Shown: one piece after another, positions 34,860 to 44,462 of the stretch
Layout of the letters: each line of letters begins with the position of its first letter
Numbering within the stretch: the first letter of the stretch is position 1
DNA from: Roseiarcus sp963779095
Lineage (GTDB): Bacteria; Pseudomonadota; Alphaproteobacteria; Rhizobiales; Beijerinckiaceae
Assembly: GCA_963779095.1 (NCBI GenBank)
Contig: CAVZWU010000008.1
Location: 1 to 64,000 of the forward strand
Length of the DNA: 64,000 nt
Direction: 5' to 3'
Notes under the pieces: model-generated
Database searches by the model: none
Told to the model about the DNA's origin: nothing
The model's input: the letters and a program-made list of their open reading frames with translations, nothing else
Made by a program: the position numbers and the translations under genes

Positions 34860-35739
34860 ACGACCGCCCAGGGCGTCCTAGTCGGGAGTTCGGGAGCAAC
34901 TGTCTCGGGCGCCGCGCGCAGGCGGAGGGGCGCGGTCTCGGCGGGACTCACAAAGGCGAATGTCAGCCCGCCGGTAAGCGCGGCGACAGCGCCTGCGACC
35001 AGAAGCACGAGCGCGAAGCCCGCGCCGAAACTCGCCCGCGACAGTTCGGCCACCGCCGCCCGAAGCGGCTCCGGCGTTTGCGCGACGACGCCTGGAATGT
35101 CGCCGGCGACGATTCTCGAGACAATCTGATGCGGCGCTTCGCCAAAAGCGTGCGGCAAAGGCAGCGCCGGCGCCGAGTGAACGAACCGCCGCTTGGTCTC
35201 CGAGGAGAGCACGGCGCCGAGCCCCGTGATCCCGGTCACCAGACCGACAAATCGCAACGTGCCGCCGATGCCCGACGCCATGCCGGCGGAATGACGCTCA
35301 TCGACACCTGCGCCGTCTCGCCATTAAGCAAGCCGGCGCCGCAGCCGGTCGCCAGCATGCCCAGGGCGACATAGCCATACGGCAGATGAGAGCCCGCCAT
35401 AAGCGCCGTCGCCAGATTGCCGCCGGCGACGATCGCGAGGCCCAGCGTCAGCAAATCGCGGCCGGAAATGCGATTTGCCGGAGCGACAGCGATGCGCGGG
35501 CAGAAGAACAGGGGCAGCGCAAAGGGCAGCATGCCGAGGCCCGCCGCCGCCGGGCTCAGGGAAAACGCGTTCTGCAGGTAGAGCGGCAGATAGGTCATCA
35601 TGACCTGGGCGGCGGAAGCAAAGCCAAGCATCGCAAAGGCCGCGCCGAGGAAGGTGCGTTTGCGAAAAAGCGCGAAATCCACCATCGGGCGCTTCTGGAT
35701 CAGCTCCGCGGCGACGAAGAGCGCGGAAGCGACGGGTGA
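34860..35739 (-). pseudogene. DHA2-type MFS exporter, C-terminal remnant, frameshifted
   Basis: Two minus-strand frames join. From 35739, KRPMVDFALFRKRTFLGAAF, QVMMTYLPLYLQNAFSLSP and YGYVALGMLATGCGAGLLNG lead to SVIPP. The other frame then continues with MASGIGGTLRFVGLVTGITG and more hydrophobic helices. This is the second half of a 14-TM drug exporter, with a frameshift near 35280. The N-terminal half is absent: homology stops at 35740, and 35741-35871 is unrelated and gene-free. Non-functional. Confidence 0.8.
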
Positions 35740-35871
35740 CCGGGCGGCAAATTTAAATCAAAAGGGACGCTAACGCTATCAAGCCCGCTGGATACACGCG
35801 GGTCTTAACGCCCCGTCTCAACCGACCCTGCGCGTTCGTCTCCGGTTAGAGAATCTCCTCAGAACGCCCTG

Positions 35872-36873
35872 CTACCCAAAGCGAAATTCGCTCACGTGCT
35901 GGTACTCGTCATCGGGCATGAGCACGCAATCGGTGAAATGGCGCCGGTTGGGCGAATCGGGAAATGCCTGCGGCTCAAGCGCGAGGCCCGCATGCGCGCC
36001 GTAATGCTGGCCGTCGAGGCCCGGCGCCGGACAGTTGAGGGGCGCGGCGCTATAGAACTGAACGCCCGGTTCGGTCGAGAACAGGCTCATCGTGAGGCCG
36101 TTCTTCGGCGAGCGGAGCGCCGCGATCTGCGCAAAACCTTCCTCGTCCGGCTCGAGCGCGGCGACGAAATTGGTGTCGGTTAGCGTCGCATTGCGGACGG
36201 TGCGGGGGGCGCGGAAGTCGTAGGGCGTGCCGGCGACGGCGCGGATTTCGCCGGTCGGAATAAGCTCGTCGTCGGCGGGGGTGTAAAAGTCGGCGAACAG
36301 CGTCAGTTCGTGGTCGAGAATATCGGGCGAGCCGTCGAGGTTGAAATAGGAGTGCTGGGTCAGATTGACGATGGTCGGACGATCCGACACCGCCGAGAGC
36401 TCGACCCGCAGCGTCGCGGGCTCGATGAGACGATAGACGCAAGTCGCGGTGAGCGCGCCGGGAAAGCCGGCGTCGCCATCGGGCGATTCGAGGATGAGTT
36501 CGACCGACGACGTGTCATAGGCGCCGAGCTTCCAGATCCGGTGGCCGAATCCGTTCGGGCCGCCGTGCAGCGTGTGCTTCTGGCCGGGCTTGCGGTCGAG
36601 CTGATAAGCGACCCCGTCGAGGGTGAACCGGCCGTTGGCGATCCGGTTGGCGAACCGCCCCGGCACGGCGCCGAAAGACGGCGAGTAGGCGAGATAGTCC
36701 TCGATCGTGTTGAGGCCGAGCACGACTCGCTGCAGCCCGTTGGAGGCCGGCACGACGAGGTCGCGGACCACCGCGCCATAAGTGAGAATTTTCGCGCTCG
36801 CCCCCGCGCTCGAGGCGATCGTGACCTCAAAGACCGGCGATCCGCCGATCCCGCCGAAACTCCGTGCGCTCAT
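35872..36873 (-). CDS. galM: Aldose 1-epimerase
   Basis: About 333 residues. It interconverts alpha and beta anomers of hexoses. Typical motifs are LTYGAVVRDLVVP, GRFANRIANGRF near 75, the catalytic His in TLHGGPNGFGHRIW, NLTQHSYFNLDG near 180, and the catalytic Glu in LALEPQAFPDSPNR near 300. The start at 36873 has GGGGGACG just upstream; an ATG 12 bases earlier is also possible. It lies about 50 bp downstream of the UDG gene on the same strand. Confidence 0.93.
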   Translation of the reverse strand: MSARSFGGIGGSPVFEVTIASSAGASAKILTYGAVVRDLVVPASNGLQRVVLGLNTIEDYLAYSPSFGAVPGRFANRIANGRFTLDGVAYQLDRKPGQKHTLHGGPNGFGHRIWKLGAYDTSSVELILESPDGDAGFPGALTATCVYRLIEPATLRVELSAVSDRPTIVNLTQHSYFNLDGSPDILDHELTLFADFYTPADDELIPTGEIRAVAGTPYDFRAPRTVRNATLTDTNFVAALEPDEEGFAQIAALRSPKNGLTMSLFSTEPGVQFYSAAPLNCPAPGLDGQHYGAHAGLALEPQAFPDSPNRRHFTDCVLMPDDEYQHVSEFRFG

Positions 36874-36922
36874 CTCGTCCCCCATTCCCGGCGCCTCGCG
36901 CCCCGTGAGGCGCGCTCGATCC

Positions 36923-37591
36923 CTATCCAGCCGCCGGCGCCGCCGCATCCATGGCGTCGAGCTCGGCGCGCACCGAGGCGAAGACCTGCGCGAACATCGC
37001 TTCCGTCAGCACGCCGGTGTTGGTGTTGTAGCGCGAGCAGTGGTAGCTGTCGAAGAGGCTGATGGCGGGCGTGACCCGATGGCGCGCGCCATGCGCGAAG
37101 GGGAACTTCGAGACGGGCAACTTGAGCGCGCGCACGGCGCTTTCATGCGCGATCCGGCCAAGCGCGAGCATGACTTTGAGCCGCGGCAGCGCTGAGATCG
37201 CGGGTGTCAGATATCGGCGGCAGGTCGCTATTTCTTCTGGCGTCGGCTTATTTTGTGGCGGAACGCAGCGCACCGCGTTGACGATCGCGCAGTCGATGAG
37301 GGCGAGCCCGTCGTCCGGGCGGCGATCATACGCGCCCGACGCGAAGCCGAAGGCGATCAGCGTCGAGTAAAGAAGCTCGCCGGCGAAGTCGCCGGTAAAG
37401 GGACGTCCCGTCCGGTTGGCCCCGCGCAGCCCTGGCGCGAGGCCCACGATCATCACCCGCGCGTCCGCCTGGCCGAACGAGGGAACGGGCGCGTTCCACC
37501 ATTCCGGATAGGCCGCCCGGTTCGTTGTCCGGAACGCCGCGAGGCGCGGGCAATCGGGGCAATCGTGCGCCGGGCCGACGTCGAACCCCAC
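36923..37591 (-). CDS. Family 5 uracil-DNA glycosylase
   Basis: 222 residues from a GTG start. It removes uracil and some deaminated bases from DNA. The family-5 (UDGb) motif is GLAPGLRGANRTGRPFTGDF near residues 50-70, lacking the polar catalytic residue of family 1. The second motif is DSYHCSRYNTNTG near 185. The four Fe-S cysteines expected include CPDCP at residues 11-15, C101 and C108 of NAVRCVPP and RRYL regions. It is adjacent to an NYN gene, a conserved pairing in this group. Confidence 0.9.
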   Translation of the reverse strand: MGFDVGPAHDCPDCPRLAAFRTTNRAAYPEWWNAPVPSFGQADARVMIVGLAPGLRGANRTGRPFTGDFAGELLYSTLIAFGFASGAYDRRPDDGLALIDCAIVNAVRCVPPQNKPTPEEIATCRRYLTPAISALPRLKVMLALGRIAHESAVRALKLPVSKFPFAHGARHRVTPAISLFDSYHCSRYNTNTGVLTEAMFAQVFASVRAELDAMDAAAPAAG

Positions 37592-37605
37592 GTAGCGGTC
37601 GACGC

Positions 37606-38214
37606 CTACTCGCGCAATTCCTCAGCCGGCTGCTGGACCGGCGCATAGGACTGGCCTCGGCGATGGTCGGCGGGACGCGGAGGGCGATCGCCCGGGTCGC
37701 GTCCGATCCTCTGGATCAAATGGGCGAGATCGATGAATTCGTCGGCCTGACGGCGCAGCTCGTCCGCCACCATCGGGGGCTGGGTCGAAATCGTTGACAC
37801 GACCGCCACCCGGACGCCCTTGCGCTGGATCGCCTCGACGAGCGATCGGAAGTCGCCGTCGCCGGAGAACAGCACCATCAAGTCGAGATGGGGCGCCATA
37901 TCCATGGCGTTCACCGCAAGCTCGATATCCATATTGCCTTTGACTTTGCGCCGTCCCGTCGAGTCGACAAACTCTTTCGTTGGCTTCGTCACGACGGAGT
38001 AACCGTTATAGTCGAGCCAGTCGACCAGCGGCCGGACGGACGAATATTCCTGATCGTCGACGAGAGCCGTGTAGTAGAAGGCTCGAATCAGGCGACCTTT
38101 AGTCTGAAATTCCCGTAAGAGACGCTTATAGTCGATGTCGAATCCGAGAGCTTTTGCACTGGCATAGAGATTTGCCCCGTCAATAAACAGGGCGATACGT
38201 TCCAAAGATGACAT
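37606..38214 (-). CDS. NYN-domain (LabA/DUF88) protein
   Basis: The 202-residue PIN-like nuclease-fold protein has acidic residues in RIALFIDGANLYASAK near 15, KVKGNMDIELAVNAMD near 95 and MVLFSGDGDFRSLVEA near 115. It fits the family's Mg-dependent RNase-like site. The proline/arginine-rich tail (DRPPRPADHRRGQ) is variable. Its function in alphaproteobacteria is not established. It is 15 bp upstream of the UDG gene, so the two are co-transcribed. Confidence 0.9.
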   Translation of the reverse strand: MSSLERIALFIDGANLYASAKALGFDIDYKRLLREFQTKGRLIRAFYYTALVDDQEYSSVRPLVDWLDYNGYSVVTKPTKEFVDSTGRRKVKGNMDIELAVNAMDMAPHLDLMVLFSGDGDFRSLVEAIQRKGVRVAVVSTISTQPPMVADELRRQADEFIDLAHLIQRIGRDPGDRPPRPADHRRGQSYAPVQQPAEELRE

Positions 38215-38748
38215 ATGACGTTCTTTTCACGTTTCGATGTTTAACATATATTGGTCGGCTGTTTATGGTCTGGATTCACGCAGCCGCGGCACATGACACT
38301 TTCATGAAACCATGATCAAGTCTGAAATTGGACCGGGCTCAGGTCTTATCGAGAATTTTTTCGATCCTCCCACCGGGGCATGGATTCCGATTCCGCCCGT
38401 CGCCACCGGAGCCGCGAATCTCCATAACCTAACAGTCACAACATACTTCCTCTCCAGCGCAAAATCCACTGGCTTTTCATCATTTTCCTATGGCTGCGGC
38501 GTAACGGCCGCCTGCGCCTCGGATCGGGATGGCGCTAAATCGCCTGCTCCAGCCCTCCGCCGTTCCTGATCCATGTCGCGGAGCGAGATGACCGGGACCG
38601 GCGGAAATTAAGAGGATTCCCGCACTGCGAGCCCGTGAGCATTGACGGGCCGACGCCGCCAGCGTTTGGTAGGGCCGCATTGGTCGGCGTGCGGTCGGGC
38701 GGGATGGCGATTCCGGGCCCATGGGCGGCTTCGATTGTAGGAGGGCTT
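38215..38748. other. 534-bp intergenic stretch
   Basis: This is the divergent promoter region between the NYN gene and the FAH-family gene. Short open frames occur on both strands, none with a ribosome binding site plus a recognisable motif. The first 90 bp are AT-rich, as expected for a promoter. Confidence 0.4.
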
Positions 38749-39600
38749 ATGAAACTGGCGCGATATGGCAGGGCGGGCAAAGAGAAGCCGGCGCTGGTCG
38801 ATAAGAATGGAAAATTGCGGGATCTGAGCGACGTGGTGGCGGATATCGACGCCGACGTGCTCGCTCCGCGCGCTCTTGCGCGGCTCGCTAAAATCAAGCC
38901 GGAATCCCTGCCTGCGGTGCGGGGAACGCCCAGGCTCGGCCCTTGCCTCAGCGAGGTCGGCAATTTCATCGCCATCGGTCTCAATTATTCCGACCACGCG
39001 GCCGAGTCCGGCATGCCGGTCCCCAAGGAGCCCCTCCTGTTCAACAAGGCTCCCTCCTGCATCGTCGGGCCGGACGACGACGTCGTCATTCCGAAGAACT
39101 CGAAAAAATGCGACTGGGAAGTCGAACTCGCGGTCGTGATCGGCACGCGCGCAAGCTACGTCAGCGAAGCGCAGGCGCTCACCCATGTCGCGGGCTACTG
39201 CATCTGCAACGACGTGTCGGAGCGCGAGTTCCAGCACGATCGCACCGGCCAGTGGGTGAAGGGCAAAAGCGCGCCCACTTTCGGCCCGCTCGGACCCTGG
39301 CTGGTCACGCCCGACGAGATCGAGGACGTGCAGGGGCTTGACATGTGGCTCGACGTGAACGGGGAGCGCATGCAGACCGGCTCGACCGCGACCATGGTGT
39401 TCGGGGTGAGGACGCTCGTGTCCTACATCTCGCAGTTCATGGTTCTCGAGCCTGGCGACGTCATCACCACCGGAACGCCACCCGGCGTCGGCGCGGGCAT
39501 GAAGCCGCCGCGGTTCCTCAAAGCCGGCGACACGATGACGCTCGGGATCGAGGGGCTCGGGCAGCAGACGCAGCACGTGGTCGGCTGGAAGGCGGGCTGA
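38749..39600 (+). CDS. Fumarylacetoacetate hydrolase (FAH) family protein
   Basis: 283 residues from the ATG after TAGGAGGGCTT; an upstream in-frame extension lacks such a site. FAH-family lyases/hydrolases cleave or isomerise dioxo-acids using Mg2+. Visible are NFIAIGLNYSDHAAESGMP, the metal-binding region KKCDWEVELAVVIG and GYCICNDVSEREFQHDRTG. GDVITTGTPPGVGAGM comes near the end. Length and motifs fit the ureidoglycolate lyase/HHDD-isomerase type, and substrate cannot be chosen from sequence. Confidence 0.93.
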   Translation: MKLARYGRAGKEKPALVDKNGKLRDLSDVVADIDADVLAPRALARLAKIKPESLPAVRGTPRLGPCLSEVGNFIAIGLNYSDHAAESGMPVPKEPLLFNKAPSCIVGPDDDVVIPKNSKKCDWEVELAVVIGTRASYVSEAQALTHVAGYCICNDVSEREFQHDRTGQWVKGKSAPTFGPLGPWLVTPDEIEDVQGLDMWLDVNGERMQTGSTATMVFGVRTLVSYISQFMVLEPGDVITTGTPPGVGAGMKPPRFLKAGDTMTLGIEGLGQQTQHVVGWKAG

Positions 39601-39609
39601 GCCCACTGA

Positions 39610-39921
39610 ATGAAGCGCCTCAAGTCATGGACGGGGGCGGCTTTCGCCGCCGTCTATGCGCTGGCGTTCGTCGCCCTTTATGTCGACTACGCGCGGCGCG
39701 CCGGGACCTGGTTCGCCGACCTTCCTCTGTCGCTCGCCGCCCTGCCCTTCACGCTCCTCATGCGGGCGCTGAACGGCGGGAGCTACGCCTTCGGCGGCGA
39801 CATGACGGGACGGGTGATCGCCGCCGGCCTGTTTGGCTCGGCGCTCGCCTATCTCACGGGCCTGATCGTCGAGACGATCGTTCGCTTTCTCGTGCGATTG
39901 GCGCTGAGGACCCGCCCCTGA
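39610..39921 (+). CDS. Small membrane protein
   Basis: 103 residues with three hydrophobic segments: GAAFAAVYALAFVALYVDYA, LPLSLAALPFTLLM and AGLFGSALAYLTGLIVETIV. It starts nine bases after the FAH stop, so it is probably co-transcribed. No family recognised. The 243 bp after it contain no supported gene. Confidence 0.65.
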   Translation: MKRLKSWTGAAFAAVYALAFVALYVDYARRAGTWFADLPLSLAALPFTLLMRALNGGSYAFGGDMTGRVIAAGLFGSALAYLTGLIVETIVRFLVRLALRTRP

Positions 39922-40164
39922 CGGCCCCTGTTCGCGAGCATCTGAGGGAGCGGCGGGCGCTCCCAACGCGCCGTCCGCCGCGCGCTGGTCAGGTTTTGCG
40001 CCTCGACGCTGGCGATGAGGCAAGCCTTGAGCAGGCCATGGAGTTGGTCGCGCGAACGGATGACAAGGGGACGCAGCTCCGAATGTGTTGGAAGAATGGG
40101 AAGTGGCGGCGCGGGCTGGGGCACGGTATCGCAGCCCGGACCCTTGACCCTTGTACCGGCGGCC

Positions 40165-40680
40165 TTACTTGCTAACGGCGGTCACGCTATTTTTGACTTC
40201 GACTGTAGATTGCCCGGGCCCAGCGGGCTTTACCGTCCAAGTGTATGGCGTGCCGGCGAGGGCCGCCAGACTGCCGGTCGCCAGCTTTTCGTAGCCCTTT
40301 CCCGAGGCGGTAAATCCGGTCACTTTGCCGTCGGTCATCGTCAGCGCGATTGACCCTCCCGTTTCCTGATACACCATAGTGGCTCCCGGCTTGCGGATGA
40401 CGCCGGTGGCGGAGAGCAGAACGGCGTTCGGACCGTTCCATTCCCAAATGTACGTGCCGGTCAAGAGAGCGCCGCTCATCGCCTCTGACTTGGAGTGACA
40501 ACTAACCGCATTAACCGAGATCGAATGGCCCTCACGATCACCGAGCGCCTCAGGCGGGTTGGCGCCGACGTCCTGACAGGTCCATGTGTACGTAATCTCT
40601 TGCGCCATAGCGCTCGGCGCGAAGGCGGCGAACGCAAGGGCGGCGGCCACTGAGCCGCCAAAACGCAGGAAGTTTTGCAT
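40165..40680 (-). CDS. Secreted protein, function unknown
   Basis: 171 residues from the ATG after AAGGAGACG. The signal peptide is MQNFLRFGGSVAAALAFAAF, with cleavage near AMAQE. The mature part has two cysteines (TYTWTCQDVG and AVSCHSK) and beta-rich sequence such as GTYIWEWNGPNAVLLSATG and TPYTWTVKPAGPGQ. I do not recognise the family. It faces another secreted protein gene on the same strand 310 bp upstream. Confidence 0.7.
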   Translation of the reverse strand: MQNFLRFGGSVAAALAFAAFAPSAMAQEITYTWTCQDVGANPPEALGDREGHSISVNAVSCHSKSEAMSGALLTGTYIWEWNGPNAVLLSATGVIRKPGATMVYQETGGSIALTMTDGKVTGFTASGKGYEKLATGSLAALAGTPYTWTVKPAGPGQSTVEVKNSVTAVSK

Positions 40681-40989
40681 AGAACGTCTCCTTTTGAGAT
40701 CGCAGTTACGGCCGCGAAGTTTCCTTATTGAGCCCCCGATGCAGGCCGCCTCACAGGCGATTGGCCGAATGCGCACTGAGCGGGCCCCCCTTTTCATCGA
40801 CGAAATGGAAAGCCCGGGCGCGGTGCCCATGCGGCTCCTTGACGGCGCGCAATTTCAGTACCCGTCCCTGAAGCAGGGCTTGGCGCGGGCGAGAGAGGCC
40901 GCGCCAAGCCTTGGTCAGCGCAGCCAGCCCCCGGCGCGGGTGCGAATTGCCCGAATGGAATCTGCGGTGATGCTAAAAGTTGGCGCGTT

Positions 40990-41442
40990 CTACTGAGGCG
41001 CCGCGATGTTATAGGTCAGATTCTCGATCTTCCATTCGCCGCCAACTTTGGCGACAACCTTCGTAAAGGTTCCTCTCTGGTCGGTCGCGCTCGCTGCCGG
41101 CGTGAATGTGTAACTGCCAGTGCATACCGCCACGTCGATACCGCCGACCATGCGCGCGGTCGTATTGCTGTCGGTTTCTTTGTCGCCGGGTTTCATGAAG
41201 CCAGAGTACATTTTGACCAGCGCGTCGTGGCCAGCGACATATCCCCAAGGCGAGACGACTTCGCCATTCGGGGAGAAGATGGCCACCATTTTGGCAGGAT
41301 CGCCACTCGCGGCAGCGACGCTGTAAGCGCTGAACGTGGCGTTGCAGATCGTTGCCGCCGTATCTTCGGCGAGCGCCGGTCCGCAAAGCCCGAGAGCGGC
41401 GCTGATCACGCACGAACAAGAAAACAGATTTCGGTAAAGCAT
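40990..41442 (-). CDS. Secreted SnoaL/NTF2-like protein
   Basis: 150 residues; the ATG is preceded by AGGAGGG. The signal peptide ends near ALAED. The mature domain looks like a cystatin/NTF2-like fold: YSVAAASGDPAKMVAIFSPN, WGYVAGHDALVKMYSGFM, GEWKIENLTYN. These are typical of DUF4440/SnoaL proteins. It is divergent from the wHTH-TPR regulator 220 bp away, which may regulate it. Ligand or activity unknown. Confidence 0.7.
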   Translation of the reverse strand: MLYRNLFSCSCVISAALGLCGPALAEDTAATICNATFSAYSVAAASGDPAKMVAIFSPNGEVVSPWGYVAGHDALVKMYSGFMKPGDKETDSNTTARMVGGIDVAVCTGSYTFTPAASATDQRGTFTKVVAKVGGEWKIENLTYNIAAPQ

Positions 41443-41663
41443 TGTTCCCTCCTGTTTAATTAACGCGTCCTGGCCTGACGCGGCCGCGCCAGAGGACCCG
41501 ACGCCTTTTTCGAGACCGCTGCCTGACGCTAACGGTCATTGGAGCCCAAAACGCGATGACGATAGATCAGCCGCGTAAACTGGAGATGTTCGCTCTGTAA
41601 ACGACTTGTAAACTGCCCAGAGAGCGGCGTAATTTACCCGCACGTTCTGAAGGACGAGCGCTG

Positions 41664-43290
41664 ATGCGCGACGCAACGGGATTGGACGGCTCCGAGCCCT
41701 CGCGGGAAGCTGCATCGCTGATACGCTTCGCCGGCCTCGTCCTCGACCTCGACGCCTGTATGCTAGCCCGTGAATCCGGCGAGGCGGTCCCGCTCACCCG
41801 CGGCGAGTTCACTCTGTTGAGGATGTTCGTCGCCAGGCCAGGACGGGTGATCAGCCGGGACTCTCTGCTGGACGCCTTCGCCGACCGCCATTTCGAGCCG
41901 TTCGACCGCAGCGTCGACGTGCTGGTCGGGAAGTTGCGGCGAAAGATCGAGGCCGATCCGAAAGAGCCGCGCCTGATCGTCACCGTGCCCGGGGAGGGCT
42001 ATCGCTTCGACGGACTGCGCTTCAAGCCGCCTGAGATCGTAAGGTCGGACGCAGACGGCGCCTCGAAGCGCGAGGCCGTCGGCCCGCCCCGCCTTTCCAT
42101 CGTCGTCCTGCCGTTCGCCAATCTCAGCGGCGACGTGGCGCAGGAGCATTTCTCCGACGGGGTGACCGAGAGTCTCACGACCGATCTTTCGCGCATCAGA
42201 GGCGCCTTCGTGATCGCGCGCAATACGGCGTTTACTTACAAAGGGAAGCCGATCGACGCGAAGACGATCGGCCGAGAGTTGAACGTTCGTTATGTCCTCG
42301 AGGGCAGCGTTCAGCGCGGCGGCGACCGCGTACGCGTCAATGCCCAACTCATCGACGCCGAAGCGGGCAACCATCTCTGGGCTGAACGGTTCGACAAGCC
42401 CATCGCCGATCTATTCGACATGCAGGACGAAATCGTCGCGCGCTTGGCGGGCCCGCTCAACGCCCAACTCATCGCAGCCGAGGCTCAACGGTCGCAACAA
42501 GCTCCGACCCCCGACTCAATGGACCTCTGTTTTCAGGGATCGGCTTGGTTTTACAAAGGTCCGACCCCTGACAATTTGACCCAAGCGCGCCAATTTTTCG
42601 ATCGTGCGCTCGCTGCCGATCCCGGGAATGTCGACGCGCTCGTTGGATCGGCAGCGACGCACGCAGTTGCCGCAATGTCCGGCGCGGCCGATCCCGTCCG
42701 CGTCCTTCGCGGCGGCCGAGGCGAAATTGACCACAGCCTTGTCCTCTGCCCCTAACCACGCGCAAGGGCACATGTGCCTTGGACTTGTCGAGATATGGAC
42801 CAGACGCGCCCCCGCGGGCATTGCCAGATGTGAGCATGCGTTGGAGCTGGATCGAAATCTCGCCAACGCCCATTCCCTCATCGGGTATGGCAAGCTCTTT
42901 GTCGGGCGTGCGGAAGAGACAGAATCGCATATTGTCGAGGCTCTGCGCCTGAGCCCGCGCGACCCCGGCGCTTACCTCTGGATGAGTTATGCGGGCATGT
43001 CGAAGAACCGCCCCGGAAGCTACGAGCAAGCGGTCGCTTGGTTTCGGCGTTCGATCGAAGCCAACTGGAATTTTCCGCATGCACATTTTCACGTGGCCTC
43101 GGCGCTCGCGCATCTTGATCGACTTGACGAGGCGCGTGCTGCAGTCCGGTCGGGTCTCGCGCTCGACCCGACCTACACCATCTCTCGCGATCGCGCCGTC
43201 TGGACAGGAGCCAGCGCCGGCCCGACGTTTGTGGCCGCGCTTGAACGCTTGTTGGACGGCCTGCGCAAGGCGGGCGCGCCGGAGGGATGA
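41664..43290 (+). pseudogene. OmpR-type winged-helix regulator with TPR domain, one frameshift
   Basis: The ATG at 41664 follows GAAGGACGAG. Residues 18-120 form an OmpR/CadC-type winged helix (LTRGEFTLLRMFVARPGRVI, RSVDVLVGKLRRKIE, VPGEGYRFDG). Residues 150-260 form a TolB-like N-terminal domain (LSIVVLPFANLSGDVAQEHF, DGVTESLTTDLSRI, LEGSVQRGGDRVRVNAQLID). TPR-like helices follow. After AAMSGAADP the frame stops at 42755, while the continuing TPR sequence (FAAAEAKLTTAL to the end at 43290) is in another frame. One extra G near 42694 explains it. The intact protein would be about 541 residues, normal for this class. Confidence 0.85.
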
Positions 43291-43312
43291 CCGCTGTGAT
43301 CTGGCGCGCGCC

Positions 43313-44227
43313 TCAGCGCCCCAGCATCAGCATGAGGTTCTGCACTGCCGCGCCGGACGCGCCCTTGCCGAGATTGTCGAACTTGGCGACCAGCATCGCC
43401 TGGCGGCGCGGCTCGTTGGCGAAGTTGTGGATCTCGATGTCGTTCGTGCCGTTCAGCAACTCGGGCTCGATCCGCGCGGCGTCTTCGCCCTCCATGACAT
43501 GGAAATATTTCTGGCCCCGGTAGTGCTTGGCGAACACGGCGCGAAGGTCAACGCCCTTGGGCCTCGCGGGCAGCGCATCGAGATGCAACGGAACGCTGAC
43601 CAGCATCCCCTGGCGGAAACTGCCGACCGAGGGCGAGAAGATCGGCCGCGCGGTCAAGCCCGAATAGAGCTCGATCTCAGGCATATGCTTGTGCTCGAGC
43701 TTGAGCCCGTAGAGTTCGAACGCGGGCGCCTTGCCCGTCTCATAGGCCTCGATCATCGATTTTCCCCCACCGGAATATCCGCTGACAGAAGCAATCGAGA
43801 CCAGCGTCTCCCTGGGCAGGACGCGCGCTTCCACGAGCGGGCGCAAAAGCGCGATCGCGCCGGTCGCGTGACAGCCGGGATTGCTGACTTTTTTCGCCGA
43901 GGCGATCTTTTCCCGCTGCCCCGCCACAAGCTCTGGAAAGCCATAGACCCAGCCGGGCGCAACCCGGTGGGCGGATGACGCGTCGATCACCCGGGGCGCG
44001 TCCGCGCCCATGCCGTCAATGAGCCGCGCCGCCTCCTTCGCCGCCTCGTCCGGCAGGCAAAGGATGACGACATCGACTTCTCCGTAGAGCTTCTGCTTGG
44101 CGGCCGTATCCTTGCGCGCCTCGGGCGCCAGGCTCGCGAGCTTGAGGCCAGAGACGTCCTTAAGCTTGTCCCGGATTTGCAGGCCGGTGGTGCCCGCTTC
44201 GCCGTCGATGAAGATTGTCGCTGACAT
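43313..44227 (-). CDS. argC: N-acetyl-gamma-glutamyl-phosphate reductase
   Basis: About 304 residues. It reduces N-acetylglutamyl phosphate in arginine synthesis using NADPH. The N-terminal nucleotide site is FIDGEAGTTGLQIRDKL, the active-site Cys lies in KVSNPGCHATGAIALLRP near 120, and HKHMPEIELYSG follows. It is the shorter type-2 form, not fused to argB. The start at 44227 has AGAGGCG upstream; an in-frame start 18 bases before is less likely. Confidence 0.95.
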   Translation of the reverse strand: MSATIFIDGEAGTTGLQIRDKLKDVSGLKLASLAPEARKDTAAKQKLYGEVDVVILCLPDEAAKEAARLIDGMGADAPRVIDASSAHRVAPGWVYGFPELVAGQREKIASAKKVSNPGCHATGAIALLRPLVEARVLPRETLVSIASVSGYSGGGKSMIEAYETGKAPAFELYGLKLEHKHMPEIELYSGLTARPIFSPSVGSFRQGMLVSVPLHLDALPARPKGVDLRAVFAKHYRGQKYFHVMEGEDAARIEPELLNGTNDIEIHNFANEPRRQAMLVAKFDNLGKGASGAAVQNLMLMLGR

Positions 44228-44462
44228 GGGATCGCCTCTGCTCAAGTCCGAAAGCTGAAAGATAAGCCGCGCCTGGCGCGAGCTTGCGCTTTCAGCGTCG
44301 TCGGAATCGGGTGAGCAAGCGGATGATCATGAGCGCTCTTTCGTACAAACGGCCGTCATGGTCAAGGCGGGTCCGGCCGGAGGCCACACTGTCGCCAAAT
44401 CGGACCGACCTAATGCCGACGCCGGGGCCGAATGAGGTGATATCGCACGGGGGGTTGGATAG

